Of a stretch of DNA of 64,000 nucleotides, positions 51,001 to 61,053 are shown piece by piece. The translations under genes and the position numbers were made by a program. The notes beneath the pieces are model-generated. The model had not been told where the DNA came from. It ran no database searches and worked only from the letters and a program-made list of their open reading frames with translations. The stretch's first letter is position 1. Each line of letters starts with the position of its first letter. This DNA is from Chionis minor (taxonomy: Eukaryota; Chordata; Aves; Charadriiformes; Chionididae), in the NCBI GenBank assembly GCA_013398295.1, contig VZSF01010415.1:1-64000 (forward strand). Direction: 5' to 3'.

Positions 51001-54000
51001 TTACATATATTATATAAAATTTATATTATATTTATAGTATTATATTCCAGGCAGCAAATGGATTGGATTTAACTATGTTTTACAAAAAGAAACTTAAGTC
51101 TCATTTGCAACCTCTATAATTAAGTGATATTCTCAGAAGCGTGAAAAATATTGACCAATCCAGTTTTAGAAGTCCCGATACATGCACAGAGAGCTTAGTT
51201 ATTTCACGCTTTCCTTGGAAGTAATAACCATAACCTTGCATGCTTATTTACTGTTGAAAAAACAAATACAGAGCACAGCTTAACACAATAAGGTATGTAT
51301 ATACTTTACTAAGGTTTCAGAATATGCATCATGCAAACAATACACATCAACGCATTCTCCTAAACCACATGATATGCACAAGACTTAAATTCCAGCCAAG
51401 GGGGTTTCAGTGAGTTGTTGTCCCCCAATAAACAGCAGGCAAGTGTCAAATATAATCTGGGAAGATCCTCACAGTAAGGTAACTGGTACTGGCTTATGTT
51501 TAAGACAACAACAAACCTGGAGCAAAGTAGTTTAAACTACTGTCTTATTTCATCAAATGCATGTATTTACTTTTAAAATGCTTAAGATGACTGATAGGCT
51601 CACTAAATTTTTACAACACAGTGAAAGCTCTTGATACGCAGGAGCCAAGACTTGCACCTATTTTGTAGTAAAACGTTCTTTGTATATACATGATTTTATT
51701 TGTATTCCTACAAATATTCTATAAATTTCAGTGTAAGTATAAAAAACCCCAACCATCTCTTTATGTGACCACAATCGTGCTAACACCAAAATGCTTCAGT
51801 GCAAACCAACCAAACTTCCCATCGCATCGCACCATCCCTTCAAGCTAAATAGTTTGAGAGGTCAAATGACGAATTCTTTTTTTAAAGGGAGGTGAGAAAA
51901 ATAGTTTCCTTTCTGTTTTATTCCAAAATGTGAATTATTTATATCTATTTTCACATCTAGTCTGTAGCATTATTTTGGATAATATGAGAACTATCATTTT
52001 TCTGCGTAAATATCTATCACCCCCAGCTTTGCCACCATGTCCAGCTCAAGCATCTTCAAAGATGCAGTTGATATAGAAAAGGAGGGAACAGTCACTTCAG
52101 CCGGATCTGTCTTCAGCACGATTTACTCACTTACACACTATCAAATTCGTATGTTCAGACTTCAACATACATTTAACACTACATATATATTTAAGTTATT
52201 CTACTACAGACTGTGACAGCCAAAATTGCACTGGTAAAGTTAACAGTTTCTGAGGGATCATCTATCACCAGCCTATCAAATTTAGGAGATTAAACACATG
52301 CAATGCCTAATAAAAAAATTACTGAAATATAAATATTCAGAATAATTTAACCTAGAAATATTTTTTCCTTACCGAAGTTGTTAATGCTAAAGTCTTCCAT
52401 ATACTGTCTCATTCGCACTACGCTGTGCCTTATAATCCTGTTATAATGAGGGGATCCTGCTTTCATACTGTTTTTCAAAAAATTTACAAGAAAAGGAAGA
52501 GAATATTGTAGCGGGAATTCTTTTCTTCGAAAGACTTTATGTTATAAGAAATAAAGTCCCATGCACTTAACAGGTAAAGGCTAGAGACCACTAAGTGGAT
52601 AACCACGCGCCCTAGCAATTCACATACTTTGTTTTATAGGGTGGTTTTCTTTTTTCCTCCTTTTTAAATATAATAGCTCTTTATGCTGGTATTGCATAAA
52701 ATTTATACTTACCTTGGCAGACTCTGCATCACACGGTACATAAAGCGTGCACGATACAGAGCACCTACTTAAAGAAACACACTCACCAATACACATCGTA
52801 AACTTTTTCAAATGTTAAAACAGAAATGGTGTTGTCGCTGAGCACATTTTCTGCCAGTCTGTTCTCACTAAGTGTGCTTTTTCTAGTGTGCGGTTACTCA
52901 CATTTTAAACTTATGGGCATTTGCAAAAAATATAAGAGTCCCATCAGAGCTGCGAGGCTCTAAGAACTGATCTACTTTTTGGCCTCTATTTGAGCTCAGA
53001 AAAAGAAATCTATTATTGCCTTCCCTTCTTTTGCCTCAGAATAACAAGTTAAACATCAGTTTCAGATCAGACTATTTCGCGTGCTGTAATTAAAAACCAG
53101 AATGTAGTCTCTTGTGTTTCATTTCAAATTAGTATCCTTCACTGAGATGATATCTCTGAAATATTTTTTCAGTGAAAGAAAGGCTGGTCCAAGTGACAAA
53201 AAAAAACCTTACACGTTCTTGACAGTAATTTAAAATATTTGAAAGACACAGACCAGATGATTCTCTAACTCCTTTGCTCATTATCCACAGCCTTCATAAT
53301 CCCTGTTTCAATGAAGAACTAAAGCCCAGGATGAATAGCTACAGGATATTAATAGAGTAAGACAGACAGCAAAGATAGCTTTAAATGGGTTATTTCTTAC
53401 AGTTATTACTTGTTATTAAGAAAAAGTTAAAGAGTAACTGCGTGTTTTCCCAAATTAATCCAACCTTTTTCTGGATGCCGTCTCAGCCCTCGTCTGCAGA
53501 GATTTCCCCTTACCCTAGTACGATTTCTACCGATCAGAATACTGCCACAGACACTCAACCCACGTGCAACTTTGCCATCAATACCTGTAAAAACACATCT
53601 GTGTGTCTCTCGAGCTTTCCCACCCCTGCCCCAGTCATGCAAATACCTATATACAAATCTAGAGAAAACACTGGGATGCCCCGTTCCTTGTTTTACCTTT
53701 TCACTCCAAGAGATGAACACGTGTTAAGTACGCAGCATGAAAGCTAGTTAATACTTCTTATGCTTCACCAAAAAATCTGCAGTAATTTTAAAAGCTGTAG
53801 TCGATTAGGCAAAATTAACTACACCTGCTCACACTAACCATTTTTCTCCTGCTACCACTTGCTTCCATGCCAGAGATGCTTGCCCTGCTGAAGTCCATAT
53901 TCAATTATCAGCGTAGAAGTTGTTACAGCTCCACTATAACTAATAAGAACTTCACCAAATCATTTAAGCTTTAAAATAACGTCAAGGGTTTCACTATCAC

Positions 54001-57000
54001 TGGAATTTTTAAAACGCTATCACTGGTAAAAGAGAGAAGACAATTTAACAAAAATAATGAAAGTCAACAGCATATGGTCATGTATTTCCAGAAGTGAACT
54101 GCTTGTATTTCCACACGTGTTTTAATGGTTTCATATGTTGCAGTTTAAGATTTATTTCTAAAAACTCGAGCTTAACTCAGAAAATCCTTTTTACTTCAAA
54201 CAAGGGATTTTATATTTTTTTTTCCTTACTAAGGATGAGCCAACTTAAAATAGAAGAGGTTGTACGTACCTTAGGTTCTAGGAAGTATCCTTTGAAATAC
54301 CGATACCGAACAGGAACTCCCCTAGGAAGCTCTACAGTAGCTTTCCATAATTGACTGTGGGGAAAAAGAAAACACACAAAAAACAAACCACAGTTTCAAA
54401 ATACAGCCTAATAGCCACCTCTGACATATGTTTATCCTAAAAGACATTCTAAAATAAAGTTTAGTGTATTCCTGCAAGCAAGGTTTTTACAAGGTAACTT
54501 ACCCAAACATGCCCAAAGCACAATAAACACTTAAAAGTGAAAATGCACTTTCTAATCTATAGATCTGAAGTTATCTAATGCAGCAAGAATTCTCATCTTC
54601 ATCTAACAGATGGGGAAAACGTGATGAAATAATTCAGGGACTCCTCCAAGATCACAAAGCAAGTCACTGACAGAATTATAAATACATCCTGCGAGTCCTA
54701 TTTTCCTGCATTGTACAAACAGCAATAGGTAAGGCACCATTTTGAAAAAACACGGAATTTCTCCCCTGCATTTAAACTTTTTTCCCCACAGACACACGTA
54801 AACTACATATTTATACACACAAAAACGACTTGAAGAGTTTTAATGCAATTGTCACTTGAAATAATCTTCTCCCCATCTCTTTATAGCCAAAATAATAATT
54901 TGTACAGGTTAAAAAGTAAACGCTATAAACATCTCCTATTACTTGCTGCAGAGTTATGGGACTAAGAATTATCCATAGCTGTTTCTTATTCAAAATGTCT
55001 ACAAGTAAAGTACTGAAATATGCTGGCCACAATGGTAGAAGGATGATCTGTAATTAGAAAACCATACCCAAGTTAAACATTTCCGTAGACACGTTCCTAA
55101 GCGTTTAAAATGTTCACAGGCAACACAAGAAATTCTGGCGAGTTTTACTAACAGTACGTGTAGTTTACAAACTCGGAGCCAGAATAAATTTGTCGCTCCA
55201 GAACTCCAGCTACTTCAAAGGGAACAAATAAAAACAAATTAAAAAAACCCCAAAAACCCCAACTTACCGATCATCACTTTGGAGGACCACTGCAACTTGT
55301 GGATTCCAATTTCCCAAAGCACTGCAGCTCCCGCATATTGCAAAAACCTCTCCTGAAAAAAACCCAAAAAACCCCACAATCATCATTACTCAAGTCTATA
55401 TGTAATTAATAAGCACAGCCTACACTGCCAAACCTTCAAATATTTTAAACATATACGCCAGAATCACCCATCTAAACTCCCTCTTTACGGTTCGGAAAGG
55501 AAGTTTTCCCCCGCCCAAAAAGACAACAGCGTTTTCTTCAGCATCATGAGGATCTCACTGAGACTGGGACTACAATTGTCTGCAGTAATATTGTTCTGGA
55601 TCTCTGGAAAACCAGCAGGCACATTTTCACTGTAAAATGCTCATTGTCAAGATGAACCCGTTCTTTCTCATACACTGTATCTTTAATATATGTACTAAAC
55701 CCATAATTCTCTAAAATTCACACCAATAATCTAGAAAGCACAGACAAGTAGGAGCTGGTAGCATTATTCCCAAGTCAACACATCCATTTAGTTTTATTCC
55801 TGAGAAACAGCATGATTTTTGCTGCTATGCTTTCAGTTCTTTATTGGGTATAAAAACATAGTGCTGTTACACAAAAACCGCCACGAAATTGTCACAGGCT
55901 GTCTACCCTAATGCATACACACACACAGAATCCAAAAGATGACAACAGTGTAAGAATGCTTGATTCTGGGACATCCCAGAGTTAAAGTTAACATTGCAAC
56001 TTACCCTTGTTTTTAATATAAAACCTATAAGGAATCATCAAATCATTTAGGTTGGAAAAGACCATTAAAGATCTTCATGTCCAACCATTAACACAGCACT
56101 GCCAAGTCCACCACTAAACCATGTCCTGTATGTATATGGCCAAGAACAACAACAATAAATACAAATGTAAAGGACAAATTAGTGTTTTGCTTTTAGAGGG
56201 CTTCAACAATATTTTTAGATAGAAGAAAAGTCTTTGGCATATAGGGAGAAAACGCAAAGTTTTGAAGTGTATTTAGGCATCATCCACTTAACCTTTTAAT
56301 CTTGCTATGCAAAACCTAAGAACTACCAGAGTATTTGAGCAACTTTTAAATTAAATGCAATGAAAAAAAAAAATCCTGAAATTTACTTCAGCCTCTAACA
56401 TGAAATGCCTGAATGTAAAATTTCAAGCAAAGCCACCCTTAAACCAAAGCACAAGGAAGTTCAGCTGAAGTCAAATTAGTCCCTTAATGGGGCGGCGAGC
56501 ATTTAAGAAAAAGGAGAGAGGGTATCCAGAACTGTGTGCCTCGTCAACAGGAAAAGCAAGGATCACAGTGACAGCTGAAAAGTCTGGGAGGAAAAGTATC
56601 GGTCTTAACAAAAGCAAGACACAAGCCACAAGGGATTTCCTGTTCTCAAACTCAGCGCACAGTAGTGTTAGAACTACACTAATCTGAAGACACAAAATAG
56701 GCAAGACAACAAAGATACTCTGCCTTTCACTAAGCCAAATATCAGAGCTGAAATAACAGCTTTGAGGAAGTCTTTATGCCTCTAAAACTGCATCCATTTT
56801 CTCCAGTTACACAGGTTAATCTAGTAAGAGATACCACGATTGTTTATGAAAGAAACCCTTGCAGACCCAGGGGTTGCAAAAAAAAAAAAAAAAATACAAA
56901 AGGGAGGAGTTAAATAAGATCATTTGTACCTAAAAACAGATTACTGAAATAATTTTAGAGAACATCTGGAACGACAATCCCTTTGTTTATAAAATCTTTT

Positions 57001-59700
57001 GTTCCAGTCAATTAAAAAAAAAAAAAAAAAAATCAAGCTTTTGGGATGTTCACTGTAAGCACACAAATGCAGGAAAAAAAAAAAATCAGCTGTACGAGTG
57101 TACTTACTGTGCAATTCACTGCACACAACTGCCTAGGTCAGGTGCTTCACCTTTTCCACTCTGTACTGGGACAGGTTATGGTTTTGTTTTTCCAGAGAGG
57201 AGATAAAGGGTGGAGAGGGAAAACCACCCAAATACCACACAATTAGAATTTCTCAGTCGCAATACTCCAGAGGAGCTAAAATTCTTTTAATATCCCTTTA
57301 AAATAGCAGCATCTAGTGCATCTTAGTGTACACACCAATCTCTGAAGTGTCATCTAAATTATATTCCTCTTAGTAGCAACCTTTCCTTTATTTTTTTTTA
57401 AACAAACGTGTGAACATTCAGTGAACACTTATCACTCAGCAAAGTACAACACACAAAAGGCAACACCTGAACAAGATGCACAGTCAGCTTCAACACTTTT
57501 ACTCTGACCTCACTTCAACAATTACACTGCAAGGCTGAATCTGAAGGCTGCTTTAAGTTATCCCAGGAAAGGCATGAGCGAAACGTGTGATAAACTGGAA
57601 TGCTCCTTCAAAGGCAATTCTAAACTCAGCGGGGTTTGCTTTTGTTTTGTGTTTTAAGCCAAGAGGTCTTCAACTTCTCCCCGCTATCTCGTGCCGGGGA
57701 ATCCGATGTTGCCACGGGCAGAGTTCCTCCAGCTGCCACAGAGAGGAAGCTGCCCCAGTGCTTCTGCCCAGCCTCAAAGCTTGCGACAGCCCCACCGATG
57801 TCGTAATCCCTCTGCCGGGCTCAGCTCGGCTGGAGCACAGTCTTTGCGTATGGCTGGGAGGCAGAAGCTCCATTTTGCATTTCGTAATAGCTAATCTTTG
57901 GCCACCTGGCAGGCTCTCGGTATGGGACCGTGTCCTGATGAAGGCATAAAGGAGAGACAGCCAGTAATCAGTGACCCTCTTCCTTCTGCTAGGATGAGGG
58001 AAAAATGAAATACTCCGTGTCACCAATATGTAAAAGCCGATGTCAACGTGTCAGGCTTCCTCACCCATGTGGATTCCAGAAGCGGTTTGGGTAGAGGGAG
58101 TGAGTCAAAGCACCATTCCTGTGCTGGTGCCGCCCTTTTATCCTGCCAGTTAGCCTGGAACCAACCACTGGCTTTGACATCAACAGGAAAGGACAGTGAT
58201 GAGGACACAGGGAGCACGTTAGCACTCAAGGTGACGATTCGTGTCTCACCAGCTAACTACCCACCATGGTGATCTCATACAATCGGTACGTGATGTTTCT
58301 AAATAAAATGGAAATTTTGCTGTTTGCAGAACTGCCAATAGCTCTGGAAACATACCTCTCACCTTTCACAAGGCTGCATCTCGCCTCTGCTGCATCTTAA
58401 AGCTCTTCTCCCGCGTCAAAACCAACAGCATCAATATTGTCATAAGCAGAAGCAACCTTCTGTGTCACCTCTTTATGCTATACATATACCAATATTTCCA
58501 GGTAATTCTTTGTAACCGGCCACTGAGGCAGGATCTAGTTAGTTCTCCCTCATCCTAATTTTTGCTGCAGATATTATCAGTTTAAAAAAAAAAAAAAAAG
58601 GTACACGTGCAAATTCAACTTTGCTAGTGACAGTGCCATCACAACAGTGGAAGCAACACTGTAAACGGGGCAAAAAGAGTGTGGCTCCACTGTACAGCTA
58701 CAGCAGTACTTTACAATCTCACTTGATCAAAGGTCAATTTAGTCTTTCATTTTAAAGTTTCCTCCAGAACGCTACAAAAACACTATTCCTTACTAAAGGC
58801 TTCATGTTCACATTTTGCATCAACGTTCAGTTCCCAAATTCCCAAGTAAATGGGAGAAACACAGAAGAGGTCTAACATGGGGCAGATGTCAAAACTTTTA
58901 ACTTGTTTTTATCATGTTTTTTGTCCCCTAACTACAACAGACCCTTATGCCATTTGGTATTTGTTTGTAACAGGAATTTTGCCAATTTGTACATGCTCCC
59001 ACATTCATCTGCTTCTTTTAGGCAGCCAATAATTATTTTTTCGTGACCTTCCTTCAAATTTCCTAAAAATGGAAGTGAAAGTAATAGGCACAATGTATTA
59101 ACACTAAATATTGGTCTTCTACATCATCTGACACCTTGTATTCCTCATTTAGGTTACACAAGTTATTTTATGCATTTTTGGACAGATAGAATATTGAATT
59201 AAGCTGCATATTCTTTCTGTCCTTAACTCCTAGTAGAGGTCACATGTTGTTACGGAGAACTTTCAACAGGGATGCAGAGAGAGCAAAAAACAGAACAAAC
59301 ACATCAATGCATGCCTGACTACGACGGTCCAGAACGTAAATACTCATTCTCACGGAAAAGTTACTAGAGTCAGAACACTGGTTTTAGAACAATCACAGCC
59401 ATTTCAGCTAGGATCAAATTTTCTAGCACAGTATGAAATTTCTGTTTGAAGCAAAAGGTAAAAATTAACTCCCAAATCTCATTTTCAAATTCCTATGCAA
59501 AATTTCTTAACTAGTGTATTTTATAATGACTTACCTTCTGATATTTGAACTGAGGTGTTCTCTTACCTCTGACAAAAGCAAACAAGAGATTCGTCTACTC
59601 AGTTTTTTCCTAGTTAAACCATATAAAAAGGAGAAAGCATGATTTGGGTACCTGGTACTGATGGTCCTCTTACTTCAAAAGTGACTTGAGATGAGGTCAT
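20886..59700 (-). CDS. GPCPD1: GPCPD1 (GDE5), glycerophosphocholine phosphodiesterase, 19 coding exons
   Basis: Joined exons are 59700-59652, 55352-55268, 54354-54270, 47658-47583, 45734-45693, 44381-44258, 41467-41221, 40120-39958, 39868-39736, 39497-39443, 36980-36888, 34023-33946, 33118-33079, 32330-32269, 30486-30421, 29543-29407, 28130-27995, 27647-27487 and 21090-20886: 2,037 nt, 678 residues (human 672). The frame is open throughout and all introns are GT-AG. It hydrolyses glycerophosphocholine to choline and glycerol-3-phosphate in the cytosol (established for GDE5). The N-terminal CBM20 starch-binding domain (about 1-115) shows GNWNP (30-34). The GDPD domain (about 318-620) shows HRGAGN (His324, Arg325), QENT (Glu341, Asn342), [10 protein letters not shown] (Glu359, Asp361) and VYHD (His374), so the catalytic set is intact. 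No signal peptide or membrane segment. The promoter is not visible. Confidence 0.95.
25351..25365. repeat. G-run
   Basis: GGGT followed by eleven G on the plus strand. Prone to sequencing error. Confidence 0.8.
26023..26522 (-). mobile_element. CR1 LINE 3' fragment, minus orientation
   Basis: Reads as the reverse complement of a CR1 3' end: ATAGAATCACAGCATGG tail, TTGGGTTGGAAGGGACC, then the same blocks as the 16541-16955 copy in inverted order. 5'-truncated. Open frames inside it are CR1 relics. Confidence 0.95.
26842..26877. repeat. C/T homopolymer tract
   Basis: Alternating runs of C and T, each 6-11 long. Low complexity, length uncertain. Confidence 0.85.
27487..27647 (-). CDS. GPCPD1: GPCPD1 coding exon 18
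   Basis: Codes residues 558-610: [31 protein letters not shown] and GVHGLIYD. Acceptor TTTCAG|GGA, donor GACAG|GTACTT. Followed by the 6.4-kb last intron. Confidence 0.94.
27648..27994 (-). other. GPCPD1 intron 17
   Basis: 347 nt, AT-rich. Nothing recognised. Confidence 0.85.
27995..28130 (-). CDS. GPCPD1: GPCPD1 coding exon 17
   Basis: Codes residues 512-557: [18 protein letters not shown], then [19 protein letters not shown]. Acceptor CCAACAG|G, donor TTGCTG|GTAAGC. Confidence 0.94.
28131..29406 (-). other. GPCPD1 intron 16
   Basis: 1,276 nt, with an A/C low-complexity block (28881-28997). Nothing else recognised. Confidence 0.85.
28881..28997. repeat. A/C-only low-complexity block
   Basis: About 115 nt made almost only of A and C (CCACCA, AAACC and CAAAA patterns). 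On the transcribed strand this is a T/G-rich stretch. Irregular, not a clean microsatellite. Confidence 0.85.
29407..29543 (-). CDS. GPCPD1: GPCPD1 coding exon 16
   Basis: Codes residues 467-511: [19 protein letters not shown], then [15 protein letters not shown]. Acceptor TTCTAG|GAT, donor ACAAT|GTAAGT. Confidence 0.93.
29544..30420 (-). other. GPCPD1 intron 15
   Basis: 877 nt. No gene, repeat family or regulatory element recognised. Confidence 0.8.
30421..30486 (-). CDS. GPCPD1: GPCPD1 coding exon 15
   Basis: Codes residues 445-466 with [15 protein letters not shown], a conserved barrel strand with the Glu-x-Lys of GDPD enzymes. Acceptor TTTCAG|GTC, donor AAAGG|GTAAGT. Confidence 0.94.
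30487..32268 (-). other. GPCPD1 intron 14
   Basis: 1,782 nt. Contains the plus-oriented CR1 at 31311-31886. Confidence 0.85.
31311..31886 (+). mobile_element. CR1 LINE 3' fragment, plus orientation
   Basis: Shows the CR1 blocks CTGCCCTGGTGAGGCCACA, GTCCAGTTCTGGGCTCCC, CAGGACAAGAGGGAACGG and GAGGCTGCCCAGAGAGGTGG, then the tail ATTCTATGGTTCTATGATT. About 575 nt; it extends further 5' than the other copies. Lies in sense opposite to GPCPD1. Confidence 0.95.
32269..32330 (-). CDS. GPCPD1: GPCPD1 coding exon 14
   Basis: Codes residues 424-444 ([20 protein letters not shown]), the variable loop followed by the conserved PFPSL. Acceptor TTTCAG|CA, donor CAGAGA|GTAAGC. Confidence 0.88.
32331..33078 (-). 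other. GPCPD1 intron 13
   Basis: 748 nt, nothing recognised. Confidence 0.8.
33079..33118 (-). CDS. GPCPD1: GPCPD1 coding exon 13 (40 nt)
   Basis: Short exon coding residues 411-423 ([13 protein letters not shown]) plus one base. Acceptor CTTTAG|CTG, donor CAATG|GTACGT. Found by frame fit and similarity between the flanking exons. Confidence 0.88.
33119..33945 (-). other. GPCPD1 intron 12
   Basis: 827 nt, nothing recognised. Confidence 0.8.
33946..34023 (-). CDS. GPCPD1: GPCPD1 coding exon 12
   Basis: Codes residues 385-410 ([20 protein letters not shown]). Acceptor TCAAAG|AAA, donor TGAAG|GTACTG. Confidence 0.93.
34856..35052 (-). mobile_element. CR1 LINE 3' fragment, minus orientation
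   Basis: CACAGAATCGTCTAGGTCGG tail, then GGACATTGAAGATCACCAAG, CCAACCATTAACCC and GGCAGCCTCTTCCAA, the reverse complement of a CR1 3' end. Confidence 0.92.
35703..36403 (-). mobile_element. solo endogenous-retrovirus LTR (ERVL-type), about 700 bp
   Basis: Complete LTR bounded by TG...CA, with short inverted termini (TGTTATGG at the left edge, CACCAGGACA at the right). It is flanked by a perfect 5-bp target duplication GATAC (35698-35702 and 36404-36408); 5 bp is typical of ERVL-class elements. Read on the minus strand it has U3-like sequence, a TATA box (TATAAAT at 36161-36155), ATTAAA (35842-35837) and AATAAA (35736-35731) signals, and TGTCCTGG/AACA ends, matching the layout of abundant bird LTRs. 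No internal retroviral genes, so it is a recombination-derived solo LTR. Same orientation as GPCPD1. Confidence 0.9.
36888..36980 (-). CDS. GPCPD1: GPCPD1 coding exon 11
   Basis: Codes residues 354-384 with [20 protein letters not shown]: metal ligands Glu359 and Asp361, and His374. Acceptor CTGTAG|GGA, donor AAAAAG|GTAAAG; phase 0 at both ends. Confidence 0.95.
37641..37664. other. perfect inverted repeat, 10-bp arms
   Basis: TTCCTTTGAA, spacer TGAT, TTCAAAGGAA. Function unknown. Confidence 0.7.
38346..38842 (-). mobile_element. CR1 LINE 3' end with residual reverse-transcriptase reading frame
   Basis: The CR1 tail (ATCATAGAATCACTCAGG) lies at the left edge. On the minus strand an open frame of 137 codons (38838-38425) still encodes the end of the CR1 ORF2 protein ([17 protein letters not shown], then [17 protein letters not shown]). 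The least decayed CR1 copy here, so probably relatively young. 5'-truncated and not autonomous. Confidence 0.96.
39196..39241. repeat. AT-rich run
   Basis: Runs of TAATAATAATTATATATATA type, self-complementary in places. Confidence 0.8.
39443..39497 (-). CDS. GPCPD1: GPCPD1 coding exon 10
   Basis: A 55-nt exon coding residues 335-353 ([18 protein letters not shown]). Contains the GDPD metal-binding Glu341 and Asn342. Acceptor TTTCAG|A, donor GTCAC|GTATGT. Confidence 0.93.
39736..39868 (-). CDS. GPCPD1: GPCPD1 coding exon 9 (start of catalytic domain)
   Basis: Codes residues 291-334 with [14 protein letters not shown]. His324 and Arg325 are GDPD active-site residues. Acceptor CTCGTAG|TG, donor GCGAA|GTAAGT. 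Confidence 0.95.
39958..40120 (-). CDS. GPCPD1: GPCPD1 coding exon 8
   Basis: Codes residues 237-290: [18 protein letters not shown], then [19 protein letters not shown]. Acceptor TTTTAG|GAA, donor TAGAG|GTACAG. Followed by an intron of only 89 nt. Confidence 0.93.
40121..41220 (-). other. GPCPD1 intron 7
   Basis: 1,100 nt, AT-rich. Nothing recognised. Confidence 0.8.
41221..41467 (-). CDS. GPCPD1: GPCPD1 coding exon 7, with tandem acceptor
   Basis: Codes residues 154-236: [10 protein letters not shown], an acidic stretch ([10 protein letters not shown]), then [17 protein letters not shown] and [15 protein letters not shown]. The acceptor reads GAGTAG|A. Use of the upstream AG would add one Arg without breaking the frame. 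Donor TTGAG|GTATGT. Confidence 0.93.
41468..44257 (-). other. GPCPD1 intron 6
   Basis: 2,790 nt. Holds the small direct repeats at 44062-44188. No mobile element recognised. Confidence 0.8.
44062..44188. repeat. nested short direct duplications
   Basis: A 34-bp stretch starting GAAATGGACCAGATTG occurs perfectly at 44062-44095 and 44112-44145 (offset 50). Next to it, AATTTGAAGGCTACTTTA occurs at 44147 and 44169 (offset 22). Near-perfect identity suggests recent slippage or duplication. Confidence 0.9.
44258..44381 (-). CDS. GPCPD1: GPCPD1 coding exon 6
   Basis: Codes residues 113-153, with [20 protein letters not shown] and a Lys-rich end. Acceptor TTGATAG|AT, donor TTTCG|GTAAGA. Confidence 0.93.
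44382..45692 (-). other. GPCPD1 intron 5
   Basis: 1,311 nt. Nothing recognised. Confidence 0.8.
45693..45734 (-). CDS. GPCPD1: GPCPD1 coding exon 5 (42 nt)
   Basis: Very short exon coding residues 99-112 ([14 protein letters not shown]) plus one base. Acceptor TTCTAG|AA, donor CCGTA|GTAAGT. Too short for most gene finders; recognised by similarity and frame fit. Confidence 0.9.
45735..47582 (-). other. GPCPD1 intron 4
   Basis: 1,848 nt, AT-rich, with an A-run joined to a G-run at 46747-46777. Nothing else recognised. Confidence 0.8.
46747..46777. repeat. poly-A followed by poly-G run
   Basis: A-run, then GGC, then twelve G. Low complexity, length uncertain. Confidence 0.8.
47583..47658 (-). 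CDS. GPCPD1: GPCPD1 coding exon 4
   Basis: Codes residues 74-98 ([17 protein letters not shown], then QPRSITPL) plus one base. Acceptor TTACAG|ACT, donor TTTAG|GTATGG. Confidence 0.93.
47760..47835. repeat. purine (GA-rich) tract
   Basis: About 76 nt of nearly pure G/A (GAAAGA, GGGAAA units) on the plus strand, so a polypyrimidine tract in the GPCPD1 transcript, about 100-180 nt upstream (5') of the exon 4 acceptor. Confidence 0.85.
50961..51046. repeat. AT-rich self-complementary block
   Basis: About 86 nt made almost only of TATAAT/ATATTA patterns; could extrude a cruciform. Confidence 0.85.
54270..54354 (-). CDS. GPCPD1: GPCPD1 coding exon 3 (CBM20)
   Basis: Codes residues 45-73, with [18 protein letters not shown] then FKGYFLEPK. 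Acceptor CCACAG|T, donor CTAAG|GTACGT. Confidence 0.93.
54355..55267 (-). other. GPCPD1 intron 2
   Basis: 913 nt. Nothing recognised. Confidence 0.8.
55268..55352 (-). CDS. GPCPD1: GPCPD1 coding exon 2 (CBM20)
   Basis: Codes residues 17-44 plus two bases, [17 protein letters not shown], the core of the CBM20 domain. Acceptor TTTTCAG|GA, donor GATCG|GTAAGT. Confidence 0.93.
55353..59651 (-). other. GPCPD1 intron 1 of the coding region
   Basis: 4,299 nt. Contains the short CR1 at 56032-56128 and several A-runs (56877, 57013, 58584). A GC-richer patch at 57680-57860 has open frames on both strands but no recognisable product. Confidence 0.8.
56032..56128 (-). mobile_element. CR1 LINE 3' fragment (short), minus orientation
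   Basis: GAATCATCAAATCATTTAGG, then TTGGAAAAGACCATTAAAG and CCACTAAACCATGTCC: the last 100 nt of a CR1 in reverse complement. Confidence 0.92.
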
Positions 59701-59737
59701 GCTTGCAGAACTTTTGTCTTAGGATAGCTGAAATCTC
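59652..59737 (-). CDS. GPCPD1: GPCPD1 first coding exon (5' UTR 59737-59701, start codon at 59700)
   Basis: Codes [16 protein letters not shown] (residues 1-16) plus one base. The exon begins after CGCTACAG, so 37 nt of 5' UTR precede the ATG and a noncoding exon must lie to the right. Context GCAAGCATGA. Donor CCAG|GTACCC. Confidence 0.88.
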
Positions 59738-61033
59738 CTGTAGCGGGAGGAAAAAGATATCACATTTCAGGAACAATACGCCACATCTGTTGCTGTCCTA
59801 AGAGGAAACGCGAATCCCACCACTTACAGGGAAGCAAGCCACTAGTGATGTTACTGTTTGAGTGAGCAGTAAAAACAGAATGCTCTTTAAAACCAGCAGC
59901 AGCCCCAGAAAATAGCATCCAGCTGCAGAAGACACTGTTGCAACACTGGCACAAGAAAAAAAGACTATTAAATCAAATACCATATGCAAGTATCAATATT
60001 ATGCAGCATTCATCAGTCTCAAGTTGAGATTTTTTCAAAACCCCCTGTTTTGACTAATTTTGCTCCCAAAGAGACCACTGGAAGTTTTACTATAAGACAT
60101 TTAAGATTACGACCTTTGGCAAGAGTAACTTCTGACAGTCTCGCTACGCTCGTCTTCAGCATCTTGGTCAAAACACAAGGAAGGTTTGATAGATAAGCAC
60201 TACCGCCTTGAAGGAAAAAAGGGAAGAACCCATGACAGACGATGGCACTCTGCTGTCACAGGCAGCGAGCTGTCTATGACTTTGGACTCTCCACCCCTAC
60301 CAATACTTCCAGCCTTCCACAGGGAGCACCAGCAGACTTCAAAACACCACAGCAGGAAGGGACTACCTATAGCCACTGTAGCCAGGACAGTAGCTGGAGG
60401 ATTGACCCTGCTTCCATTTTCTATCCTCCTCCAATACACAATAACTTGATGGAAAAAAGCTGGCAGAATCCCACTCTCCCCATTACAGCAGAAACACCGT
60501 TGATATAAAATATACTTTTATATTATTTATGAAAGTAGTAGTCATGTAAAAGTCCAAGTCTGGGTGTTGCTAGACTAACTGTCATCACCCAAGTATATTC
60601 CTTTGGCCATGGGTTGCAAAATCATCATACAAATTATATGCAGAATTAACTTTGCAATGCTCTCAACTAATTCATTTCTTTATATTACTGCATTGTTTTC
60701 GTTGTTTCTTTTTAAACCAAGCAAGTAGAATGTTTTTATTGCTATTTTGGAACAGGACAAAAGCAGTTTATTTCAGTACAGCATTGGTCATTATTATTAA
60801 AGTTGTTTAATAAAAAAAAAAAAGCAAAGGACTGAAGACAAGAGCTAATAGCATTAGAGAGCAATTTACCTTTCATTAGCTCTGCTACAAGCCCTTGCCT
60901 TCAAAGGGCACAGGGCAGTTTAAGAGATGCTTTGAAAGCAAGGAAGTTGAAGTCAGACATCAAGTAGGGAAAAAAAAAAGCTCATAATCAATCCTTCTTC
61001 CTTCCAGGCAGACAGACAGTCAGTGTGAGGATC

Positions 61034-61053
61034 TTCTCCTCCTCCTCCTCCTC
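61034..61053. repeat. CTC trinucleotide microsatellite
   Basis: Six consecutive CTC-type units on the plus strand. Confidence 0.85.

Larger units (their letters stand above)
47659..54269 (-). other. GPCPD1 intron 3 (largest intron)
   Basis: 6,611 nt. Contains a GA-rich tract near its left end (47760-47835), a somewhat CG-richer patch at 49295-49375 and an AT palindromic block (50961-51046). No coding exon, CR1 or LTR recognised. Confidence 0.75.
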
